Shown here: positions 6,738 through 12,457 of the stretch, in pieces
How the letters are laid out: each line of letters opens with the position of its first letter
Position numbering within the stretch: position 1 is the stretch's first letter
Source of the DNA: Saprospiraceae bacterium
GTDB taxonomy: Bacteria > Bacteroidota > Bacteroidia > Chitinophagales > Saprospiraceae
Direction of reading: 5' to 3'
Length of the DNA: 14,459 nt
Assembly (NCBI GenBank): GCA_020630355.1
Contig: JAHDBO010000021.1
Location: 1-14,459 of the forward strand
Notes under the pieces: generated by a model
Database searches by the model: none
What the model was told of the DNA's origin: nothing
Seen by the model: only the letters and a program-made list of their open reading frames with translations
Position numbers and translations under genes: made by a program

Positions 6738-7598
6738 CTAAGTATTGCTCATTTCCGCTCTACGCTTTGCCATATCTTTTTTCATTGTTTGCCAGCGTTT
6801 CCCTAATAATCGGTTCATGCCCTTATCTACTACAAAGTGTGTAGCAATATTCATTGCCCCTTTTGCCTTTTTTATAAAAGAATCATTTGCACGTTGGCTC
6901 ATCGAAAAACCAGCATCCAAATAGGTAATATAGTGCCAATACCCACTCGGAATATACAGTGTTTCACCAGGATAAAGAATGCACTCATAGCCCTGTAAAT
7001 TTTTCAAAGCGGGAAAGTGCGTAAAATTTGGCGTATCAATATCAATATGACTAGCAACTGTAAAAGGGAGGTGGTATAAGTTTCGAGATTGCTCAGGAGC
7101 AAATAACCACACGCGCTTTCGACCCTCAAATTGGCTCAAGAATACATGAGACATATCAATATCATAGTGCATCGCTACTTTTGAACCTGCCCCTCCAAAA
7201 AAAGTAAAAGGATATTCTTTATACACTCCATCCATGATGCTTAGGTACTCGTAATCTTGCTGCAACTCGGGTGCATGATGGAAAATATTAAATAAAAATA
7301 AGCGCAAATCAGTAGCCCCATTCTGAATCATATTGATGTAATCATGGAAATATATTTTTTGGTCTGCTTTTAGGTAATGTTTCCCTGCTTTAGAGGAGTT
7401 TGAAGAATAGACGGGTACTTTTAAGTGTCCATAATTCATCTTGAAAAAGTCAAGTGTCCATTTTTGTCTTGCACTCCAATTATCCATCATATCCGTAAGA
7501 ACAACAGGAGTAGATGTTTTTAAAAAGTAATCTTTAAACTCGACTTTATTTAGCCCCTCTATTTTTTCAATAGGGCATAGTGGTATCGTGTTATTCAT
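6738..7598 (-). CDS. JmjC/cupin-like (Cupin_8) 2-oxoglutarate oxygenase
   Basis: This cupin-like protein of the JmjC class has the iron-binding triad: His144 and Asp146 in AMHYDIDMSHVF and His222 in PSGYWHYI (numbering from the start chosen here). Upstream, TPVVLTDMMDNW is the typical N-terminal segment, and PGETLYIPSGYWH is the final cupin strand. Such enzymes use Fe(II) and 2-oxoglutarate to hydroxylate proteins, RNA-linked residues or small molecules; the target is unknown. I chose ATG 7596-7598 (MNNTIPLCP, 286 residues) rather than the longer frame from 7640, because the extra 14 codons run through a terminator hairpin and look unlike protein. It lies just upstream of the AstE/AspA-like gene and probably shares its transcript. 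The C terminus is basic and helical. Confidence 0.85.
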   Translation of the reverse strand: MNNTIPLCPIEKIEGLNKVEFKDYFLKTSTPVVLTDMMDNWSARQKWTLDFFKMNYGHLKVPVYSSNSSKAGKHYLKADQKIYFHDYINMIQNGATDLRLFLFNIFHHAPELQQDYEYLSIMDGVYKEYPFTFFGGAGSKVAMHYDIDMSHVFLSQFEGRKRVWLFAPEQSRNLYHLPFTVASHIDIDTPNFTHFPALKNLQGYECILYPGETLYIPSGYWHYITYLDAGFSMSQRANDSFIKKAKGAMNIATHFVVDKGMNRLLGKRWQTMKKDMAKRRAEMSNT

Positions 7599-7610
7599 CT
7601 TAAAAGGTTC

Positions 7611-7646
7611 AAAAAAAATCGGTATGCAGCAGGACACCACATACCG
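7611..7646 (-). terminator. Intrinsic terminator after the DksA-Dps operon
   Basis: On the minus strand CGGTATG and CATACCG form a perfect 7-pair stem (7640-7646 with 7620-7626) around a 13-base loop, followed after one A by eight T. It is placed between the 54-residue gene and the JmjC gene, so it should end most transcripts of the DksA-Dps unit and make the JmjC pair a separate unit, unless there is read-through. Confidence 0.8.
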
Positions 7647-7670
7647 TAAGTTGTTGGTAAGAACTTATGC

Positions 7671-7835
7671 TTATGCAAATGAGAGTAAATGACTAATAGC
7701 CATTTCTGCTAATTCTTCTTGCCATCTATATTTAGGCTTTTTACCAACGGGCTGCAATTTACGTTTGCGATGCCCGTCCTGATATTGCTGTTCTTCCTTG
7801 TTGGAGGTTTGCTTTTTATAATCCTTCTTTTTCAT
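7671..7835 (-). CDS. Small basic hypothetical protein (54 aa) in the Dps operon
   Basis: A short frame from ATG 7833-7835 to TAA 7671-7673 encodes 54 residues. It starts MKKKDYKKQTSNKEEQQYQD, is followed by a basic stretch (GHRKRKLQPVGKKPKYR), and ends in an amphipathic helix with QEELAEMAISHLLSFA. It begins 14 bases after the Dps stop on the same strand and is followed by a strong terminator, which argues that it is a real last gene of the operon. No signal peptide or membrane segment is seen. The basic N-terminal part could bind nucleic acid and the C-terminal helix could mediate oligomerisation, but the family is not recognised and no function can be given. Confidence 0.65.
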   Translation of the reverse strand: MKKKDYKKQTSNKEEQQYQDGHRKRKLQPVGKKPKYRWQEELAEMAISHLLSFA

Positions 7836-7849
7836 TGTTTGCTAAGATT

Positions 7850-8350
7850 TTAGGAAATATGCGCCCGAAGTACCCAAGCCATAGTTTCGTGCATTTTTAG
7901 TGTTTCTACCAAAAAGTCAGTTGTGCCAACGTCCTTCAATACTTCTACAATCTGAATGCTATTACGAAGCTGCTGTGTGATAATCTCTTGATCTTTTAGC
8001 AATTCATCAAGCATATCGTAGGCATTTCCATTGAGGTGTCCTGTTTCTTTAAGCTGACTCTTTTGTAGAAAAATTTGCATAGAACCTGCTGCAAATATCC
8101 CTAAACTTCGGATGCGCTCGGCAACAGCATCTATCTGGACTTCCAATTGCCTATATTGCTCCTCAAACAATAGGTGTAATTGCTTAAAGTGCATCCCCTG
8201 AACGTTCCAATGATAATTTCTAAGCTTGATGTAAAGGACATGCTCATCTGCAAGAAGCCCTTGAAGCACTGCTCCAATTTTCAAAAGACTTTCTTGAGAA
8301 AGTCCAATATTTGCACTAGATAAATTATATTGCTTCAATTCTGCTGTCAT
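7850..8350 (-). CDS. dps: Dps-family ferritin-like DNA-protection protein
   Basis: Dps proteins form 12-subunit shells that oxidise iron with peroxide and shield DNA during stress. The 166-residue length is typical. The intersubunit ferroxidase site is complete: His47 (NYHWNV), His59 (KQLH), Glu63, Asp74 and Glu78 (QIDAVAERIRSLG), the standard Dps spacing with Glu in place of the usual Asp at the third position. The N-terminal tail has few lysines, so direct DNA binding through that tail is doubtful. The gene starts 2 bases after the stop of the DksA-like gene, so the two are co-expressed, probably from the ECF-like promoter at 8973-9000. The 54-residue gene follows after 14 bases. Confidence 0.95.
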   Translation of the reverse strand: MTAELKQYNLSSANIGLSQESLLKIGAVLQGLLADEHVLYIKLRNYHWNVQGMHFKQLHLLFEEQYRQLEVQIDAVAERIRSLGIFAAGSMQIFLQKSQLKETGHLNGNAYDMLDELLKDQEIITQQLRNSIQIVEVLKDVGTTDFLVETLKMHETMAWVLRAHIS

Positions 8351-8352
8351 GC

Positions 8353-8937
8353 TTATATTACTGTTTCAGATACGGTATCGAAATAGGTTTCTTCATTGTC
8401 GTCATCTTCAAATGGCACATCTACAAAATCTACTGACTTATCAATCAAAGCTTTATCCTCTACTACAGGGTTAGTCTGTACTTTTCGGACAACCCTAGAG
8501 TAAACCAAAGGCTTTTCAGCTTTTGTCATTGTAATTTTTGACTTAGCTTGCTTAGCCGCTCCGCTTGTTCCTTGCGTTTTTGCCAAAAGACTTTTGGTTG
8601 TAGTAGGCACAGCCATCAAACGATTCTTATCTATCAATTCACCCGTCATCACACATCTACCATAAGTCTTATTTTTTATCCGCATCATGGCTTTCTCTAA
8701 GTCACTAATATGCTTTTGCTGGCGATAAATCATTCCATTCAGAAACTCTAACTGTTCTGATACATTACCATCATTCATATAGTGTGCACCAGCACTATCC
8801 TCTATGCTTTCTTCCAATTCAATAACCTGAGCCTGTAAGCTCTCTAGCTGCTCATAGGTTCTGTTTAGTTTGGCATTAATAACATCTTCAAATCCTTTTA
8901 AATCTTCATCAGAATATCGAGTTTGGTCATTCATCAT
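8353..8937 (-). CDS. DksA/TraR-family transcription modulator without zinc cysteines
   Basis: The protein has a charged N-terminal coiled coil (about residues 5-85, starting TRYSDEDLKGFEDVINAKL) and the DksA signature at the globular part, KTYGRCVMTGELIDKNRLMAVP (90-111). Only one cysteine remains, so the classic four-cysteine zinc site is absent, as in many Bacteroidota members. DksA proteins enter the RNA polymerase secondary channel and adjust promoter choice, often with ppGpp. Here a long tail follows the signature, first Lys-rich and then strongly acidic (FEDDDNEETYFDT), which is unusual. I chose ATG 8935-8937 (194 residues); the next codon is also ATG, and the extra nine codons from 8964 would overlap the promoter region. 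It heads the operon with Dps, about 30 bases after the predicted transcription start. Confidence 0.82.
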   Translation of the reverse strand: MMNDQTRYSDEDLKGFEDVINAKLNRTYEQLESLQAQVIELEESIEDSAGAHYMNDGNVSEQLEFLNGMIYRQQKHISDLEKAMMRIKNKTYGRCVMTGELIDKNRLMAVPTTTKSLLAKTQGTSGAAKQAKSKITMTKAEKPLVYSRVVRKVQTNPVVEDKALIDKSVDFVDVPFEDDDNEETYFDTVSETVI

Positions 8938-8972
8938 CAGTCTATTTAATTTTATAAACACCAATTATGACC

Positions 8973-9000
8973 AAGACTTCATTTGTGTAAATCGGTCACA
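8973..9000 (-). promoter_or_regulatory. ECF-sigma-type promoter of the DksA-Dps operon (copy i)
   Basis: On the minus strand TGTGACC (9000-8994) is followed, after exactly 16 bases, by GTCTT (8977-8973). This fits the -35/-10 layout of ECF sigma promoters and lies about 36 bases before the chosen start of the DksA-like gene. Three other copies with identical spacing occur in the window. It faces copy ii; the two -35 boxes form a perfect 9-base inverted repeat (TCGGTCACA 8992-9000, TGTGACCGA 9056-9064) across 55 AT-rich bases. Confidence 0.65.
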
Positions 9001-9055
9001 GCCAAATCGTATTTTTTTTTGAAATGATTTTTTTTGAAAAAATGTCTCCAAAGGG

Positions 9056-9084
9056 TGTGACCGAATTTCGAGTTTGGGGTCTTT
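9056..9084 (+). promoter_or_regulatory. ECF-sigma-type promoter of the lysine-rich mini-gene (copy ii)
   Basis: TGTGACC (9056-9062), 16 bases, GTCTTT (9079-9084). The surrounding 36 bases (9055-9090) match copy iii at 10827-10862 in 32 positions, all differences being transitions. An overlapping housekeeping-type Bacteroidota promoter is also possible here: TTTG at 9073-9076 and TAAATTTC at 9095-9102, 18 bases apart. The start of transcription from the ECF-like signal would be near 9090. Confidence 0.65.
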
Positions 9085-9123
9085 GGTTTATAATTAAATT
9101 TCATCACTTAAATTCAGGATCCA

Positions 9124-9246
9124 ATGGCAACGGTAAAGAAAGAAAAAACAACTAAGCCTAAGACGGCTAAGAAGGCTAAGACAACAAAAAAGTCAAGTTC
9201 AGCCAAAGCTAAAAAAACTAATACCAAACAGTCGAAAGAGGAATAA
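9124..9246 (+). CDS. 40-residue lysine-rich mini-protein, histone-tail-like
   Basis: ATG 9124-9126 to TAA 9244-9246 gives MATVKKEKTTKPKTAKKAKT and a similar second half; 15 of 40 residues are lysine, with Thr, Ala and Ser making up most of the rest and two Glu at the end. The composition resembles bacterial histone-H1-like tails and the Lys/Ala-rich N-terminal arms that Bacteroidota DksA proteins often carry. It starts about 34 bases after the predicted start of promoter copy ii. A frameshifted relative is found at 10889-10965 behind the same promoter, followed by a matching hairpin. I infer a nucleic-acid-binding role; there is no domain to prove it. Because it is tiny, it could also be a leader peptide. 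Confidence 0.6.
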   Translation: MATVKKEKTTKPKTAKKAKTTKKSSSAKAKKTNTKQSKEE

Positions 9247-9250
9247 TTTT

Positions 9251-9306
9251 CGGGTGATTTAGCAGGGAATGGAATGGCAGCTTTAAACATTTTAAACTGC
9301 TATTTC
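9251..9306 (+). ncRNA. CGGGTGAT-hairpin element, copy 1
   Basis: CGGGTGAT (9251-9258) is followed by a long hairpin: GGAATGGCAG (9271-9280), bulged C, TTTAAA (9282-9287), loop CAT, TTTAAA (9291-9296), CTGCTATTTC (9297-9306). Two G-T pairs exist only on the plus strand, indicating that the plus-strand RNA is the functional form. The motif begins 4 bases after the stop of the lysine-rich mini-gene. A second copy with the same motif and a shorter version of the stem lies at 10974-11025. It may end or attenuate the transcript, although no T run follows. Confidence 0.55.
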
Positions 9307-9498
9307 CTACCCTAAAGCTACAGACTAATAAGTTCAAGAAGTATTGCATTTATCTAAACCGTACTATCTGAATGTTATATAACAGGCTATGCCTATTGGG
9401 TAGATGAATAGCAATACTCTACAATCATTTAATTTTTAAGCTAAGCAAAAGAGAGATAAACTCTTTTCTTAGAAGGAATTGAATGAAAATCACTTGTG

Positions 9499-9595
9499 GA
9501 GCGTAGTGTGGTGGTGTTCTGATTTATGCTTAGAGCAATGACGAATTGTTCAATATTAACAATAGCAAAGAACTGAGTGCCTAGCACTATGCTCG
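9499..9595 (+). ncRNA. Conserved structured RNA element, copy A
   Basis: Three stems can be drawn. P1: GAGCGTAGTG (9499-9508) with CACTATGCTC (9585-9594). P2: GGTGTTC (9513-9519) with GAGTGCC (9575-9581). P3, an inner hairpin: GAGCAAT (9533-9539) with ATTGTTC (9545-9551). Five pairs are G-T on the plus strand and would be A-C mismatches on the other, so the RNA is plus-strand. The same fold occurs at 11978-12072, where the changed pairs are Watson-Crick. Similarity extends upstream to CTACAATCATTTAATTTT (9419-9436). A T-rich stretch follows (from 9596), so P1 may also terminate transcription. It lies 29 bases before the lipoprotein gene. Confidence 0.65.
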
Positions 9596-9623
9596 TTTAA
9601 TATTTTTTCAACTAAAATCTTAA

Positions 9624-9866
9624 ATGAAGAAGACAGTAAATTTAATTTATGCTCTCCTATTCATTAGCCTATTCTTAGGGGCTTGTGAAAGACTCAGTAA
9701 AAAATCCGCAGAAAAGTCTCAAGAAGAGAAAGAGACAATAGAGCAAGATGGAGATTTTTTAGACTTCAACGATACCTTAGACCTAGATAATATCGATAGA
9801 CAAGAGGATGAAGATGCGGCTTATGTTGATGAAGACGACTTAGAAATAGAAGAAGATGAGGTATAG
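9624..9866 (+). CDS. Small acidic lipoprotein
   Basis: The 80-residue precursor has a lysine-bearing N terminus, a hydrophobic segment (LIYALLFISLFLGA, 7-20) and a lipobox ending in Cys21 (LGAC), so signal peptidase II should cut before Cys21 and the cysteine should be lipidated. The mature part of about 60 residues begins with a short basic stretch, then becomes extremely acidic (Asp/Glu-rich from about residue 34 to the end), and is probably disordered. No enzyme domain is present. It follows structured RNA copy A by 29 bases and precedes the universal stress protein gene by 58 bases, so it may share their stress control. Acidic tails can bind cations; the function is unknown. Confidence 0.75.
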   Translation: MKKTVNLIYALLFISLFLGACERLSKKSAEKSQEEKETIEQDGDFLDFNDTLDLDNIDRQEDEDAAYVDEDDLEIEEDEV

Positions 9867-9924
9867 ATATTGCTCATAAAATGTATTCATTACTTCCAGT
9901 GCTAATTGGTCAAAAAAATCTATC

Positions 9925-10785
9925 ATGAGGAAAATTCTATTTCCTACAAATTTTGGCGAAGCATCTTATAATGCCTTCATTTTTGCAGAGCGCATTGCTG
10001 CCAAATTTGGAGCAGAAATAGATGTTGTAAATATTTATGATGGACTTTTTGACCATAATGCACTTTATTTAAAACCAGAATCTTTACAAAATAGAACTAA
10101 AACCATCACCCAAAAACTGGAAGAATTTGCATCCCTCACTCCCAACGAAGGTGGAATAGCAAGTGCTGTACGCCTGAATTACAAAGTAGCACTTACCTAT
10201 CAAAAAAACTTAAAAATCATAGAGCTAGCCAGAGATTATGACTTTGTGGTATTAGGCATAAATAGCATCATCCCAGCTGAAAAACGAGTATTTGGCAGCT
10301 TTGCTTCTAGCATTATTCAAAATGTTACTTGTCCTGTACTTATAGTGCCTAAAGATGCGGTCTATAAAGGCTTTGATGCCCTAACCTATGCTAGTGATTG
10401 GAATATGCTCAATTATGCTATGATTCGACAGATCGCTCTATTTGCAAGACACTTCAACGCCTTTGTGGATTTTATAGATATTAGCGACAATAAAGCAACA
10501 GATAGCATTGCTTTTGAACTATTAAAAAACACCTTTGAACAGATTGCACCCAAAAGTCCATATAGTAGTACCCATCTTGACACCAATTTTGCACTTAAAG
10601 GACTATATCGCTATTTACTCGATAATGATACAGACTTACTCACTATTGTAAATCGAAAACGGGGATGGTATGAGAATCTTTTGGGAGGTAGTATGACACA
10701 AGAATTAGCCATACGTACGAAAACACCTATTCTAAGCTATCATAGCCGACAAGCAATCCATAGTAATAGTACCTATATCAACTAA
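9925..10785 (+). CDS. Universal stress protein with two USP domains
   Basis: The 286-residue protein contains two tandem UspA-like alpha/beta domains. Domain 1 begins MRKILFPTNFGEASYNAFIFA and ends with the strand CPVLIVP (about residues 134-140). Domain 2 begins near FDALTYASDW and ends near TKTPILSYH. The ATP-binding motif GxxGx9GS is degenerate: in domain 1 the late GSFASSI part is recognisable, but the first GxxG is replaced by GINSIIPAE, so nucleotide binding is doubtful. This tandem, partly degenerate form is common in Bacteroidota. It is cytoplasmic and probably acts in starvation or oxidative stress. It is flanked by the lipoprotein and, 42 bases downstream, by promoter copy iii of the sigma operon. 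Confidence 0.88.
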   Translation: MRKILFPTNFGEASYNAFIFAERIAAKFGAEIDVVNIYDGLFDHNALYLKPESLQNRTKTITQKLEEFASLTPNEGGIASAVRLNYKVALTYQKNLKIIELARDYDFVVLGINSIIPAEKRVFGSFASSIIQNVTCPVLIVPKDAVYKGFDALTYASDWNMLNYAMIRQIALFARHFNAFVDFIDISDNKATDSIAFELLKNTFEQIAPKSPYSSTHLDTNFALKGLYRYLLDNDTDLLTIVNRKRGWYENLLGGSMTQELAIRTKTPILSYHSRQAIHSNSTYIN

Positions 10786-10827
10786 ATTGATGGGGCATTG
10801 CAAGGGTATAAAAAACCTATATTAGAG

Positions 10828-10856
10828 TGTGACCAAATTTCAAACTTGGGGTCTTT
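10828..10856 (+). promoter_or_regulatory. ECF-sigma-type promoter of the sigma operon (copy iii)
   Basis: TGTGACC (10828-10834), 16 bases, GTCTTT (10851-10856). It is nearly identical to copy ii over 36 bases. It lies upstream of the frameshifted mini-gene and the sigma factor gene, which is the position expected if the sigma factor drives its own transcription. Predicted start of transcription is near 10862, giving a leader of about 180 bases before the sigma start codon. Confidence 0.65.
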
Positions 10857-10888
10857 GGTTTAGACTTATTTTTATCTTAAAATTGAAG

Positions 10889-10965
10889 ATGAATAGCAGT
10901 AAAAGAACAGGCAAGGCTAAAGGTAAAAAGACAGTTCTGACATAAAGAAGTCTAAGAAAAAATAA
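10889..10965 (+). pseudogene. Frameshifted second copy of the lysine-rich mini-gene
   Basis: ATG 10889-10891 opens MNSSKRTGKAKGKK, which resembles the mini-protein at 9124, but the frame stops after 18 codons at 10943-10945. Moving back one base after the AAG codon (10928-10930) gives DSSDIKKSKKK and a stop at 10963-10965, restoring a lysine-rich tail. The most likely explanation is a one-base loss in a decaying duplicate. Programmed -1 slippage at the run of five A is possible but unproven. It shares promoter and downstream hairpin with the intact copy. Confidence 0.5.
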
Positions 10966-10973
10966 AAATTTCT

Positions 10974-11025
10974 CGGGTGATGTATAAAAGGGAAAGAGAT
11001 GGCGGGTTAAAACTGCTATCTCCCC
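10974..11025 (+). ncRNA. CGGGTGAT-hairpin element, copy 2, in the sigma leader
   Basis: CGGGTGAT (10974-10981) is followed by a hairpin: GGG (10990-10992) and GAGATGGCGG (10996-11005) pair with CTGCTATCTC (roughly 11013-11022) and CCC (11023-11025), with G-T pairs at 11001/11017 and 11004/11014. Short AAA and G bulges and an A/T-rich loop remain. The element ends 15 bases before the sigma start codon, so it could control translation or mark a processed leader. Confidence 0.55.
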
Positions 11026-11039
11026 TTGAATTTACTCAA

Positions 11040-11624
11040 ATGGTTGGAAGAAACATAAAATTAGCTGCGGCTCGAAAATTATCAGACGTAGAGCTTGTTC
11101 AGCAAATAGTAGATGGTGATGAGCTTTTATTAGAAGTGCTATATGACCGCTACTCCGAAAAAGTGTTTTACAAGTGTTTTCACATTGTGAAAGACAGAGG
11201 TACTGCTCAAGACTTGGTGCATGACATCATGATTAAAATTTTCATGAATCTGCCTAAGTTTAAAGGAAGTTCAGATTTTTCGTTTTGGGTAAAATCTATT
11301 ACCTATAACTATTGCATGGACTACTTAAAACAACAAAAAAGATTGCGTTTCGATGACTTTGAAGCAAGTGCCTTTGAGCATCTTTCTACAGATGAAATAG
11401 AGCTAGAACACAAAGTGCTGAAAGAGCTACAACTCGAACAGCTTGAAATGTTGTTTGAGGAGTTGAAAGCAGATGATAAAATGGTGCTACTCATGCGTTA
11501 TCAGGATGGAATGTCTGTAAAGCAAATTGCAGCCACTTTAAATGTAGGCGAAAGTGCTGTAAAGATGCGTCTGAAACGTAGTCGTAGCCGTTTAGCAGAA
11601 TTACTTAAAAGTGTTGTAACATGA
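11040..11624 (+). CDS. ECF-type RNA polymerase sigma-70 factor
   Basis: The product has the two conserved sigma regions of ECF factors. Region 2 covers about residues 31-101 (LYDRYSEKVFYKCFHIVKD, then QDLVHDIMIKIFMNLPKF and FSFWVKSITYNYCMDYLKQQ), which binds core polymerase and melts the -10. Region 4 covers about residues 131-190 (ELKADDKMVLLMRYQDGMS, VKQIAATLNVGESAVKMRLK), which contacts the -35. I chose ATG 11040-11042 (194 residues): the longer frame from 10977 uses GTG and runs through the conserved hairpin. The 3' end overlaps the next gene by 4 bases (ATGA). Four identically spaced promoter-like signals surround it, one upstream of its own leader, so it probably controls itself and the neighbouring stress genes. 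No membrane anti-sigma gene is present. Confidence 0.92.
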   Translation: MVGRNIKLAAARKLSDVELVQQIVDGDELLLEVLYDRYSEKVFYKCFHIVKDRGTAQDLVHDIMIKIFMNLPKFKGSSDFSFWVKSITYNYCMDYLKQQKRLRFDDFEASAFEHLSTDEIELEHKVLKELQLEQLEMLFEELKADDKMVLLMRYQDGMSVKQIAATLNVGESAVKMRLKRSRSRLAELLKSVVT

Positions 11625-11809
11625 CGCAAGAGAAGAATCCAATCAAGAGTAACTTGGAGCAAATATTTAGCGAACTCAAACCCGAAATTGAAGTACCCGA
11701 AGACCTGAAAGAAGAAGTCTTTCAAACGGTAGAAGAAGAAAAGTTGATTGTCCAAATTACGACATCTTCTGATAAAAAAAAGCAAGTACTATCTACTGAT
11801 AAAAAGTAA
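11621..11809 (+). CDS. Small acidic protein coupled to the sigma factor, candidate regulator
   Basis: The 62-residue frame overlaps the sigma stop codon (ATGA, 11621-11624), which indicates translational coupling. It begins MTQEKNPIKSNLEQIF, then ELKPEIEVPEDLKEEVFQTV (about 18-37), a short segment of a kind I associate with small proteins encoded after Bacteroidota sigma factors, and ends in a Lys/Asp/Ser-rich tail. There is no membrane segment and no zinc-binding motif, so it is not a classical anti-sigma factor. Coupling and equal dosage make a sigma-binding or sigma-modulating role plausible; this is inference. A strong hairpin follows at 11822. Confidence 0.65.
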   Translation: MTQEKNPIKSNLEQIFSELKPEIEVPEDLKEEVFQTVEEEKLIVQITTSSDKKKQVLSTDKK

Positions 11810-11821
11810 TTTCGCCTCCTA

Positions 11822-11858
11822 CCCGTTCCCAACCTCAACAGAGAGCTTTGGGAACGGG
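11822..11858 (+). terminator. Strong hairpin after the sigma operon
   Basis: CCCGTTCCCAA (11822-11832) and TTGGGAACGGG (11848-11858) form a perfect 11-pair stem with a 15-base loop, 12 bases after the stop codon of the small protein. Flanking CCT and AGG can lengthen it. No T run follows, so it may be a mRNA-stabilising end or a factor-assisted terminator rather than a standard intrinsic one. Confidence 0.55.
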
Positions 11859-11977
11859 AAAGGTGAATAAGGTAAATCACGGGGCTGTAAAGTAGCCTTC
11901 TACTTACAGACAACTACAACCATTTGATTTTCACCTTTGCACATAGCTAATCAATAGCTTTGTCAAGATGTTTTGCC

Positions 11978-12072
11978 GAACATAGTGTGACGGTGTTTCG
12001 TATCTAAGAGCAATGCCAAATTGCTCAATCATCTTTTTGTGTACTTTGACTGAACACCTAGCACTATGCTCG
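11978..12072 (+). ncRNA. Conserved structured RNA element, copy B
   Basis: It has the same fold as copy A. P1: GA-a-CATAGTG (11978-11987) with CACTATG-c-TC (12062-12071). P2: GGTGTT (11992-11997) with AACACC (12053-12058). P3: GAGCAAT (12008-12014) with ATTGCTC (12020-12026). All P2 and P3 pairs are Watson-Crick where copy A has G-U, so pairing is maintained despite sequence change. The 3' strand CCTAGCACTATGCTCGT (12057-12073) is identical in both copies. Upstream, CTACAACCATTTGATTTT (11914-11931) also matches copy A in 16 of 18 positions. TTTTT follows at 12075-12079, consistent with termination. No gene follows on the plus strand, which favours a free RNA or a transcript end over a leader. 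Confidence 0.65.
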
Positions 12073-12333
12073 TGTTTTTATGACTTTTGGAAACCTGTTC
12101 AATAATATAGCAACGCATCATTACCTGTGCAGAATATTCTTGTTAGCATTAGTCTATCCAAGCAATTGCCTACTTCGATAAACCTTTTGAATACATCTTC
12201 TACAATATTGATGCTCACGAAACAGTAATTCTAAGCGATTGGGGTTAGAAAGTTTGTCTTTCAAAACTTCTGTTCCCTTATGCGATACGCTGTGCTATCT
12301 TATTGGAAGGAGTGCATTTGAGATGTTTTTTTT

Positions 12334-12452
12334 AAAAGGGTAACGACATTCCCTAAAGAACGCCGTACCCTGTATAACCCCAAAAAACCAAACTTTTTAG
12401 GTCGAATTGGTTCTACTACTTTTAGTTTTCTAGTGTGTTCTTCCAAAGAACA
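12334..12452 (-). ncRNA. Candidate small RNA from promoter copy iv
   Basis: The signal at 12458-12484 predicts a minus-strand transcript starting near 12452. That position is the first base of a perfect hairpin, TGTTCTT (12452-12446), loop TGG, AAGAACA (12442-12436). About 65 bases later comes a second hairpin, GGGTACG (12370-12364) with CGTTACCC (12345-12338, one bulge), followed by TTTT (12337-12334). There is no open reading frame of useful length. Promoter, 5' hairpin and 3' stem with T run together suggest a small RNA of roughly 120 bases. Confidence 0.4.
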
Positions 12453-12457
12453 AAATA

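Larger units (their letters stand above)
9247..9623 (+). other. Intergenic region carrying two structured RNA elements
   Basis: No protein gene is seen. The region holds, in order, the CGGGTGAT-hairpin unit (9251-9306), a short hairpin AGGC-tat-GCCT (9384-9394), a stem CTAAG-c-AAAAGAG (9441-9453) with CTCTTTTCTTAG (9461-9472) that gives 12 pairs with one bulged C, and the conserved structured RNA (core 9499-9595). The lipoprotein gene begins 29 bases after the last stem. The whole may be one long transcript from promoter copy ii, or contain an internal promoter that I cannot place. Confidence 0.5.

Noticed and set aside
7599..7640. Fourteen extra N-terminal codons of the JmjC protein
   Set aside because: They run through the T tract and stem of a terminator hairpin and encode a peptide atypical for the family; ATG at 7596-7598 is preferred.
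10977..11039. Longer N terminus of the sigma factor starting at GTG 10977 or ATG 10980
   Set aside because: This segment is the conserved CGGGTGAT hairpin that also occurs at 9251 without a following gene, so it is leader RNA rather than coding sequence.
12153..12248. Frame without start codon with a protein-like FDKPFEYIFYNIDAHETV stretch
   Set aside because: It has only 31 codons, no start, and no recognisable family; it may be a remnant but cannot be supported as a gene.
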